A stretch of 24,479 bases of DNA, from NCBI GenBank assembly GCA_038750655.1, contig JBCDGZ010000119.1, positions 1 through 24,479 on the forward strand, read 5' to 3'. The DNA comes from JBCDGZ01 sp038750655. Its GTDB lineage: Bacteria; Bacteroidota; Bacteroidia; Chitinophagales; Saprospiraceae. A program made the position numbers and the translations under genes. Numbering within the stretch: the first letter of the stretch is position 1; each line of letters begins with the position of its first letter. Shown in pieces: positions 1-6,105 of the stretch. Under the pieces are notes generated by a model that saw only the letters and a program-made list of their open reading frames with translations, was not told the DNA's origin and searched no databases.

Positions 1-200
1 CCAAAACAGGGCATAACGCTCGTTTTCTCTCCACTTTTGCAGCATTAGTTTATCTCGCCTACATCAACTCAATTCAAACAATAAGTTTTTATTATTGTCT
101 TTGCCCACGGTAAATAAGCCAACAATAGTTGGTTGGAGAGGGGGATTCTCCCCCTGATGGATGATGTATAAATTTTTCTTCATAAACTAAAAAAAACAAT

Positions 201-1856
201 ATGAAAACATTGCAAATCTTACCTTTCAAGGGCAAAGTTATTCTCCTATTAGCTGTAATTGCACTGACTACTTCTGCCTTTTTACACAAACAAGAGAAAC
301 CTGTAGCTACTTTGAATGACCTGACCTTTACGCTTTCTCCCAAATATTCAGCAGACTACTTGGCTTGGGAAGCTAGCGAAGATGCAGTCAGTTGGCAGAT
401 TGAGATTATGAAAAAGGAAGATCCTAGTTCTGATCTCTCTAATTACCTCACGGTCTTACAGTTTGAACAGACCAAAAACTATTACAAGGTCGATGAATTA
501 TTTATAGAGGATCCAGATATCATCATTAGAGTAACTTCAAAAGATGCTAGGGAGCGAACGCTTGAAACGGGAGATTGGAACTTGGGGCTGTGCCCTCCAC
601 CGGGGTGTGTAAGTTGGACCGATGTCTGCACCTGGAAGTGCAATGGTCCTGATTATGCCTTCGAAATTAATTTAATTGAAAACAGTAATGGGCCACAACA
701 ACAACAAAAACTTCAATTAGATTATACCGAACAAAGTTTTAACCCAAGTACAGGGGTTTCTACTCCTTATTATCAATTTATAAAGCCAAGTGATTGGGCC
801 AATTTTGTACAAAACCCTGGCCCGTGTTATCCTTATATTTCAGATCCTGACTGGGTTAATAATAATAGAGTTACCTTTAATAATGTATCTTTAAGTCAGG
901 GGTTTTATGATATTTCTGGTACCCCTTTGGCGGGTACCGTTTATGGTGTGCCTAAAGGCTTATGTAATTTTGGTCCACCAAGAACTACTCCAGTACTTGT
1001 CTTCAGTAGTGGTTGTGGCTCAACTATGGATTTAATAATTGACGTATTCGAAGCTCAATCTACACTTCCGTCCTACTCAGGGCCAGACCTTGAGTGTTTT
1101 CCGACTTCCACACCCAACATTGTACCGACCCTACCTGATACCTCTGGTGTAGTGGGAGATCCAGTAACTCCTGATAGTTTCCACGTTTCATTTACATGGC
1201 ATTGGTGTCCTGCCTGGTGTCCGACAGCAGAATGTTGTGCTCCGGTTATTGAACCTGGTCAACCTTTCGACGATATTTTTGACTTATTTACAACTCACGA
1301 CCCTAGTTACCCCAATTACATTGCTCCGGAGCCTCCTTTTCAGGTTTTTGATGTAGAGGAGTTCAGTGAATTTCATATCTATCGATTGGATAAGGCCGAA
1401 GACCCCGTCACAATAAATGCGGATGATGTTTATTTAGTGGATGGGACAATCAGCTATCCGGACCTCAGTCATTTAGAAAACGGTTTATATAAAATCGTTA
1501 CGTTTTTTGATAATGGTCATCATATGCCTCGTTTCTTCGAATATTCCAATGATGTCAACCCGCCTACTGTCCCTATTCCAATGTCTGAACAATTAGAGGT
1601 TAGCATTTATCCTGTCCCCATATTGACTAATGAATTCTCAATGGATTTTACTGCCCATGCTGATATGCAATTTACTTATCGTTTGACCACCTCTAGTGGT
1701 GCAGTTTTGTATGCCAATAACTTTTCGTTGGTGAAAGATCAAACTATAACTGTTCCTATTGCAATCCAAGAACAGCTGGAACCATTTACCCTATTAATTA
1801 ACTCCTTTTACTTTGATGATAACTCAAGCAAAGTTCTCCAGACCATTAAGACATAG
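201..1856 (+). CDS. Exported Cys-rich protein with a degenerate T9SS-type C-terminal domain
   Basis: I do not recognise a function for this 551-residue protein. Residues 1-28 form a basic start plus a hydrophobic stretch (VILLLAVIALTTSAF), consistent with a signal peptide. Two cysteine clusters stand out: one from about residue 131 (CPPPGC, then a CxxxC-type pair) and one from about residue 336 (CPAWC followed by a CC pair). They suggest disulfides in an extracytoplasmic protein. The last 85 residues, from about 467, begin VSIYPVP and continue as short beta-strand-like segments. This resembles the T9SS sorting domain, which usually starts with a YPNP-type motif, so export to the surface or medium is likely but the motif is degenerate. 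The ATG at 201 follows an A-rich tract, as is usual in Bacteroidota. A terminator hairpin follows at 1925. The reading frame is long and clean, so the gene is probably real, but the role is unknown. Confidence 0.8.
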   Translation: MKTLQILPFKGKVILLLAVIALTTSAFLHKQEKPVATLNDLTFTLSPKYSADYLAWEASEDAVSWQIEIMKKEDPSSDLSNYLTVLQFEQTKNYYKVDELFIEDPDIIIRVTSKDARERTLETGDWNLGLCPPPGCVSWTDVCTWKCNGPDYAFEINLIENSNGPQQQQKLQLDYTEQSFNPSTGVSTPYYQFIKPSDWANFVQNPGPCYPYISDPDWVNNNRVTFNNVSLSQGFYDISGTPLAGTVYGVPKGLCNFGPPRTTPVLVFSSGCGSTMDLIIDVFEAQSTLPSYSGPDLECFPTSTPNIVPTLPDTSGVVGDPVTPDSFHVSFTWHWCPAWCPTAECCAPVIEPGQPFDDIFDLFTTHDPSYPNYIAPEPPFQVFDVEEFSEFHIYRLDKAEDPVTINADDVYLVDGTISYPDLSHLENGLYKIVTFFDNGHHMPRFFEYSNDVNPPTVPIPMSEQLEVSIYPVPILTNEFSMDFTAHADMQFTYRLTTSSGAVLYANNFSLVKDQTITVPIAIQEQLEPFTLLINSFYFDDNSSKVLQTIKT

Positions 1857-1924
1857 CATAGCGTTTTTCTACTGCATTATCTACTCTTGTATCAATAAAT
1901 AGTGCAGATACAATTAGTAGGCAT

Positions 1925-1959
1925 CCCGAATTTTCGCAAGGAAGTTCGGGGTTTTTCTT
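1925..1959 (+). terminator. Rho-independent terminator after the T9SS-type protein gene
   Basis: CCCGAA (1925-1930) pairs with TTCGGG (1945-1950). Further inner pairing (TTTC with GGAA) is possible, and the stem is followed directly by GTTTTTCTT. It lies about 70 bp past the stop codon of the 201-1856 gene and before the next gene. Confidence 0.7.
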
Positions 1960-2064
1960 ATTTATTGATAGATATATCGTTAAAACGGCAAGATCTGTTC
2001 TGGAATCGGTAAAAATAAACGTATTTTGAAGACAAAAAATAGTCTAATTAAAGTCCAATTGACC

Positions 2065-3195
2065 ATGAAAAAAATACATCAACTAAACGTCACTTTGTTG
2101 CTACTGTTTTTGAGCTTCGGCTTGACTGCACAAGTAGATATGGCCCAGAAGAATGCCTACGATTTTAAGGTAGAAAAAAGTGTAGAATGCACTGAGGTGA
2201 AAAGTCAGGACCGGACCGGAACCTGCTGGAGCTTCGCCACCGCTTCGTTTATTGAATCCGAATTGATGCGCAAAGGCAAAGGAACGCACGATTTGTCGGA
2301 GATGTTCGTCGTTAAAAATATTTATAAAGATAAAGCCCGCAATTATGTGCTGCGTCAGGGCAAAGCCAATTTCAGTCAGGGTAGCCTTTCTCATGATTTG
2401 ATGAATATTGCTGCTCGTTACGGTATGATGCCCGAGGAAGCCTTTTCTGGCAAATTGCCCGGCGAGGAAAGGCATGATCACAGTGAGCTTTCGGCGGTGC
2501 TCAAAGGAATGCTCGATGGCCTGCTTGAGCGCAAGCGGCTCAGCCCAAAATGGAAAAAAGCATTTGAAAGTGTCCTCGATGTTTATTTGGGGACTACGCC
2601 CGAGCAGTTTACCTATCAGGGTAAAAACTACACCCCGGATAGCTTTGTGAAAAGCATGGGCTTTGATGCCAACGACTACGTAAGTTTGACCTCCTATACA
2701 CACCATCCTTTTTACAATAAGTTTATTTTGGAAATACCAGACAACTATTCTAATGGTGCTTATTACAATCTGCCCATTGATGAAATGATGAAAGTCATTG
2801 ATTACGCAATCGGCCAGGGGTACAGCGTAGCCTGGGATGGTGATGTAAGTGAAAAAGGCTTTTCGGCTAAAAATGGAATTGCCGTTGTTCCAGAAAATGA
2901 GAAAAGAGAGGACCTCTTTATGAAGCCTGGCAAAGAGAAAATGATTGATCAACAATTGCGCCAAGAAACCTTCGAAAGCTACGCTACCACGGATGATCAT
3001 TTAATGCATATGACAGGAATTGCAAAAGACCAAAATGGCACCAAATATTACTTGATCAAAAACTCCTGGGGAGAGATCAGCGAGTACAAAGGCTATCTGC
3101 ATATGTCAGAAAACTACACCCGCTTGAAGACCGTTTCGATCATGGTCCATAAAGATGCCATCCCTGATCAATTAGCCAAAAAGCTCTCCTTGTAA
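2065..3195 (+). CDS. Secreted C1-family (bleomycin hydrolase/aminopeptidase C-like) cysteine peptidase
   Basis: The product is a 376-residue papain-fold peptidase. Counting from the ATG at 2065, the oxyanion Gln48 and nucleophile Cys54 lie in QDRTGTCWSF, the catalytic His312 in DDHLMHMTG, and Asn333 in IKNSWG. The full catalytic set is therefore present. The spacing between Cys and His, with a large helical insert, and the HLM context fit the C1B bleomycin hydrolase/PepC branch better than plain papains, and no propeptide is seen. The frame is open upstream to a TTG at 2026, but the ATG at 2065 begins a standard signal peptide (MKKIHQLNVTLLLLFLSFG, then TAQ), so I prefer it. Bleomycin hydrolases are usually cytoplasmic; the signal peptide here suggests periplasmic or outer-envelope peptide turnover. 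The gene stands alone, with hairpins before and after it. Confidence 0.88.
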   Translation: MKKIHQLNVTLLLLFLSFGLTAQVDMAQKNAYDFKVEKSVECTEVKSQDRTGTCWSFATASFIESELMRKGKGTHDLSEMFVVKNIYKDKARNYVLRQGKANFSQGSLSHDLMNIAARYGMMPEEAFSGKLPGEERHDHSELSAVLKGMLDGLLERKRLSPKWKKAFESVLDVYLGTTPEQFTYQGKNYTPDSFVKSMGFDANDYVSLTSYTHHPFYNKFILEIPDNYSNGAYYNLPIDEMMKVIDYAIGQGYSVAWDGDVSEKGFSAKNGIAVVPENEKREDLFMKPGKEKMIDQQLRQETFESYATTDDHLMHMTGIAKDQNGTKYYLIKNSWGEISEYKGYLHMSENYTRLKTVSIMVHKDAIPDQLAKKLSL

Positions 3196-3202
3196 ATCCT
3201 TA

Positions 3203-3238
3203 GAATCCGGCTGTGCTTGGTACGGTGTAGCCGGATTC
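3203..3238. terminator. Perfect 10-bp hairpin after the peptidase gene
   Basis: GAATCCGGCT (3203-3212) pairs perfectly with AGCCGGATTC (3229-3238) across a 16-nt loop, starting 8 bp after the peptidase stop codon. The following tract (GATTTCCC) is weak in T, so termination is likely but not typical. Confidence 0.55.
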
Positions 3239-3423
3239 GATTTCCCAACTGTCGCGACCCTTACATCTTAACGTTTTTGCCCACAGAAAGGACAAAAATG
3301 AGACGGTCGTTTATCGAACTTTCGCCTATACTAGTCTAAAAAAGCCCTTCGTTCATACCCAATCTGGGTATATTCATGTTCTAATTGCAAAATATATGTA
3401 AACCCTAGTAAAATGTGAAGAAG

Positions 3424-3969
3424 ATGAATAAGAGTAGTAATTTTCCCCGAGATTTATTGAGTAGTCTTTCGCAGAAGTCGGCCAATCAACTGTACGCCTT
3501 TGCGATGAGTCTAACCAAAGATCAGTACGAAGCAGAAGATTTGTATCAAGAGACGCTTTTTCTAGCCTTAAAAAACGCTGAAAAATTCCGTGTAGGAACC
3601 AATTTCATGGCCTGGATGAAGACCATTATGCGCAACTCTTTCATTAATGGCTATCGCCGCAAGAAACGTTTCATGAATTATGTGAACGATCAGGTGACTG
3701 CTTATTTTGAAGAGAAGCCACAAGCGCGTAATGATGCCGAGTCCAACATCGTGATTCAAGAGCTAGAAGACATCATTGAAAAAATCGACGCTCGCTTCAA
3801 AGAACCGTTCAAGTTGTTCTATCAAGGATTCAGTTATGAAGAAATTGCCGAACAGCTGGAACTACCACTCGGAACCGTAAAGAGCCGCATCTTTATTGCA
3901 AGAAAAAGAATCAAGCAAGCTTATGATGTGCTATACGGTATAAAAAGAGAAAAAGAGCAGGTCCTTTAA
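3424..3969 (+). CDS. ECF-type RNA polymerase sigma factor
   Basis: This is a sigma-70 family protein of the extracytoplasmic function group, about 181 residues, with only regions 2 and 4. Region 2 covers roughly residues 15-75 and includes the core-binding, acidic segment AEDLYQETLFLALKN and a basic end (YRRKKR) typical of -10 recognition. Region 4 is in the last 60 residues: FKLFYQGFSYEEIAEQL followed by LGTVKSRIFIARKR, a helix-turn-helix for -35 recognition. The frame also allows a GTG start at 3415, three codons upstream; I chose the ATG. No anti-sigma factor, FecR-like protein or SusC/D receptor gene is adjacent. Downstream lies about 1.3 kb with no convincing gene, so this is an orphan by context and its trigger and regulon cannot be inferred. 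Confidence 0.9.
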   Translation: MNKSSNFPRDLLSSLSQKSANQLYAFAMSLTKDQYEAEDLYQETLFLALKNAEKFRVGTNFMAWMKTIMRNSFINGYRRKKRFMNYVNDQVTAYFEEKPQARNDAESNIVIQELEDIIEKIDARFKEPFKLFYQGFSYEEIAEQLELPLGTVKSRIFIARKRIKQAYDVLYGIKREKEQVL

Positions 3970-4207
3970 TTTTAACCTTAGCCTGACTGCCTGAATCCCG
4001 CTCTTTATATTTACTTTCCTTTGAACCTTTTTTCTTTGTAATTACCTATCTAAACGCAACCTTTAAACGACTGACCTTAATTGCTTTCAGTTGTCCTGAA
4101 AAGCGCCGTCCTGTTTTGATGAAATGATCAATTCAGGCTTGGCTTCTTTTGTCCTCATTCAAGTGATTGAGTAGAGGTATTGCATTGCAATTGTTTGCTT
4201 TGTCTGG

Positions 4208-4543
4208 GCTGTGTCTCTTGCAAAGGGCACGGCGATTTCTTCTTACAGCAATAACACTTTACGATATTGTCAGTGTCCTCTGTCGAGCGGCACTGCTTTA
4301 GCGGATACTGCTAAATCAAATATTCAATACGTTCCCCTCAAGCCTCCTTCAAGTCCGAGCCGTGTCTCTTGCAAAGGGCACGGCGATTATTTCTTACAGC
4401 AATCTCACTTTTGTACTATTGTCAATGTCCTCTGTCGAGCGGCACTACTTTAGCGGATACTGCTAAATCAAATATTCAATACGTTCCCTTCAAGCCTCCT
4501 TCAAGTCCGAGCCGTGTCTCTTGCAAAGGACACGGCGATTATT
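4208..4543. repeat. 151/152-bp tandem repeat with two hairpins per unit (2.2 copies)
   Basis: The unit starting GTGTCTCTTGCAAAGG occurs at 4211, 4362 and 4514, giving periods of 151 and 152 bp. The third copy is cut off soon after its first hairpin. Copies 1 and 2 differ at only a few positions. Hairpin A spans the unit boundary (4208-4233, 4359-4384, 4511-4536). It has an 8-bp GC-rich outer stem, one bulged T, a 3-bp inner stem and a GCA loop. Hairpin B (4297-4315 and 4449-4467) pairs TTTAGC with GCTAAA across GGATACT. Differences between copies in stem A keep the pairing: GT wobbles in copy 1 become GC or AT pairs in later copies. This suggests selection on structure, in RNA or single-stranded DNA. 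Because the period is not a multiple of three, reading frames through it shift between copies, which argues against coding. Confidence 0.75.
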
Positions 4544-4814
4544 CTAAAATATGTTTCGATAAATAAACGTTTGAAATAGGGGAATAAACAGATTAGTAAT
4601 AACTATATTTGAAAATGAACATTTTTTATCATAATTTGCAATTGAAAATGCGAATAAATTAGAGTTTAAAGACATTATAACCAGAGAGCGTGTTAGTAGT
4701 TTTATTCAATGGTAAGAGATTAAGTTTTTGAAAATGAATTGATTGTGGATTAGTGACTTTTTAGAAGTAAGCATTTATAAAAATGCACTTCAAATATTGA
4801 TTTTTGGTCTTGAA

Positions 4815-4848
4815 TTTGCATTTAATCTAGAAATTATAATTACATTTG
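4815..4848 (+). promoter_or_regulatory. Candidate Bacteroidota-type promoter
   Basis: TTTG at 4815-4818 and TACATTTG at 4841-4848 match the Bacteroidota -33 (TTTG) and -7 (TAnnTTTG) elements, separated by 22 bp. It sits in AT-rich DNA about 78 bp before a 51-codon ORF. By sequence match alone it is only moderately convincing. Confidence 0.4.
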
Positions 4849-4925
4849 CAAAAAAACAATTAAGGGTGCAATAGAAATTAGAATAAGCACTCTGTAATAG
4901 ACCTAAATTAAGTATACAAAGCGAA

Positions 4926-5081
4926 ATGCATCAAAAAAGTCTAGTGGTAAATTGCAGTTTAATCGATTCTTTTATTCAAGTTATCCAACCACAGATAAAT
5001 CTACGACTTACAAATAAGCATATTGCTTTATGGGCTAGGAAGTCTAAAGTGTTTTTTAAGGTTTTACCTGCGCGAATTTAA
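4926..5081 (+). CDS. Possible small protein, 51 residues
   Basis: An ATG at 4926 opens 51 codons ending in TAA at 5081. The predicted peptide starts MHQKSLVVNC, has a mixed hydrophobic middle (IDSFIQVIQPQI) and ends in a basic segment with RKSKVFFKV. No known family is recognised. The case for it is contextual: a candidate promoter about 78 bp upstream (4841-4848) and a hairpin 6 bp after the stop (5087-5103). It could equally be a chance frame inside a small RNA gene. Confidence 0.2.
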   Translation: MHQKSLVVNCSLIDSFIQVIQPQINLRLTNKHIALWARKSKVFFKVLPARI

Positions 5082-5086
5082 ACCCT

Positions 5087-5103
5087 CAACTGTCCTTCAG
5101 TTG
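5087..5103 (+). terminator. Hairpin closing the possible small transcription unit
   Basis: CAACTG (5087-5092) pairs with CAGTTG (5098-5103) around a 5-nt loop. Flanking AAA and TTT can extend the fold, and the tract after it (GATTTAGATTTTGTT) is T-rich. It is compatible with a weak terminator for a transcript starting near 4855. Confidence 0.35.
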
Positions 5104-5259
5104 CGATTTAGATTTTGTTCAGATAAGACCTATTCGTTGTTTGTGGAAAAGCACTTAATTGAAAAATGACCTACCCATATCATACAAAAGAGTATGGTAT
5201 TCTAATATTTTTTGAATTGGTGATATTCAAAACAGTTTTATAATCAAAAATAGTATGCA

Positions 5260-5952
5260 ATGAAGAACTCGTTAACCGAAAAGGACACACAAACATTAAT
5301 TAAAACCTACCAAGCTTCTCTGCGTCAGCTGGAATACCAGGTGAACAAAACCAAGGCAACAATTGCAGAATTGGAAGGCAGCATCAGCACGAATGGAAAA
5401 AGAGCCGCCACCAAAGCGACCAGCTCGGCTTCCAAAAGAGGCCGCTCCAAAGCTGCGGCAGTTGCTGAAGCTCCTGCCGTACCAAAGGTCACTAGAAAGC
5501 GCGGACGCCCTCGTAAAGCGGTTTTACAACCCGGCGAACCGACGGCCCCAGGCAACCCTAAAGTTTTAGTAAAGCCTAAAGCAAAAGGAAAAAAGGAAGA
5601 AGTTAAGCTGATCATTCCTAAGGTAAGCAAGCCCAAAACAACGCCTACCGTAGGAGCTACTAAAGGCTATCGGCTTTCGCTTTGGGACCACTTCGTCATC
5701 GATAGCATTACGGATGCTGGTAAAGTTTTAATCAACTCTGAGCTGCTCGAAATGGCTAGTGACAAAAACAAAGCTGAAAAGCTTGGCCTGGATGAAGAAA
5801 CCATCAGAGGCAAGCTGGTTAGAAGCATTCACAAGCTGGCCAATAAGAGAGGGGAAATCGTCAAGGCACCCTTCCCCGGCAAAGGTCACGCTTATGGCCT
5901 CAAAGATTGGTTTACAAAAAGCGGTAACCTTAAGAAGGATTATGCTCGCTAA
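5260..5952 (+). CDS. AT-hook, Lys/Ala-rich DNA-binding protein
   Basis: The 230-residue protein has three parts. Residues 8-42 form a probable coiled coil (LIKTYQASLRQLEYQVNKTK). Residues 45-132 are a Lys/Ala/Pro-rich linker like a histone H1 tail, with a clear AT-hook (RGRPRK, residues 81-86) and a weaker KRGRSK at 60-64. Residues 137-218 look like a folded, mostly helical domain (YRLSLWDHFVIDSI through GHAYGLKDWF), possibly a winged helix. AT-hooks bind the minor groove of AT-rich DNA, so a nucleoid-associated or regulatory role is plausible. I do not recognise the C-terminal domain. The gene starts at ATG 5260, directly after a long AT-rich stretch that could itself be bound. It is convergent with the metalloprotease gene. 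Confidence 0.8.
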   Translation: MKNSLTEKDTQTLIKTYQASLRQLEYQVNKTKATIAELEGSISTNGKRAATKATSSASKRGRSKAAAVAEAPAVPKVTRKRGRPRKAVLQPGEPTAPGNPKVLVKPKAKGKKEEVKLIIPKVSKPKTTPTVGATKGYRLSLWDHFVIDSITDAGKVLINSELLEMASDKNKAEKLGLDEETIRGKLVRSIHKLANKRGEIVKAPFPGKGHAYGLKDWFTKSGNLKKDYAR

Positions 5953-5977
5953 TCTTAGCAAGTCTCTATGTGATTTT

Positions 5978-6015
5978 AAACCTGATGTTGATGTGAATTT
6001 AAAGTTGTCAGGTTT
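5978..6015 (+). terminator. Hairpin downstream of the AT-hook gene
   Basis: AAACCTGA (5978-5985) pairs perfectly with TCAGGTTT (6008-6015), 25 bp after the stop codon. An overlapping alternative uses TGATGTT against AACATCA (6016-6022). No T-run follows; the role as a terminator is inferred from its position. Confidence 0.35.
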
Positions 6016-6036
6016 AACATCAAAGAAAAAACTAAG

Positions 6037-6093
6037 GTTTGCGGTCTAGCGGTTTACGGTTCGTTTCCATCGAAAAACCGTAAACCGCAAACC
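6037..6093. repeat. Strong palindrome between convergent genes, possible bidirectional terminator
   Basis: GCGGTTTACGGTT (6049-6061) pairs perfectly with AACCGTAAACCGC (6076-6088), a 13-bp stem with a 14-nt loop. A competing stem pairs GGTTTGCGG (6037-6045) with CCGCAAACC (6085-6093). The two stems share bases, so only one can form at a time. It lies between the stops of the AT-hook gene (5952) and the metalloprotease gene (6106). On the minus strand the sequence beyond the hairpin includes a T-rich tract (complement of 6025-6031). Confidence 0.5.
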
Positions 6094-6105
6094 GCAGTCT
6101 CTTCT

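Larger units (their letters stand above)
3970..5259. other. 1.29-kb region without a convincing protein gene
   Basis: Between the ECF sigma gene and the AT-hook gene I find no long, well-behaved reading frame. The region holds a tandem repeat (4208-4543) and a possible short transcription unit (4815-5103), both listed separately. From about 4560 the sequence becomes strongly AT-rich. The remaining parts (3970-4207, 4544-4814 and 5104-5259) show nothing I can name. Confidence 0.6.

Noticed and set aside
92..343. 83-codon minus-strand frame at the left edge
   Set aside because: It overlaps the start and signal peptide of the 201-1856 gene and has no protein-like features.
2101..3000. 299-codon minus-strand frame opposite the C1 peptidase
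   Set aside because: It is a shadow of a gene with all catalytic residues in order; the peptide shows no domain.
4211..4566. Two overlapping frames (80 and 65 codons) through the tandem repeat
   Set aside because: They arise from repeat copies read in different frames because the period (151/152 bp) is not a multiple of three; the peptides resemble no protein and the first starts with GTG inside the repeat.
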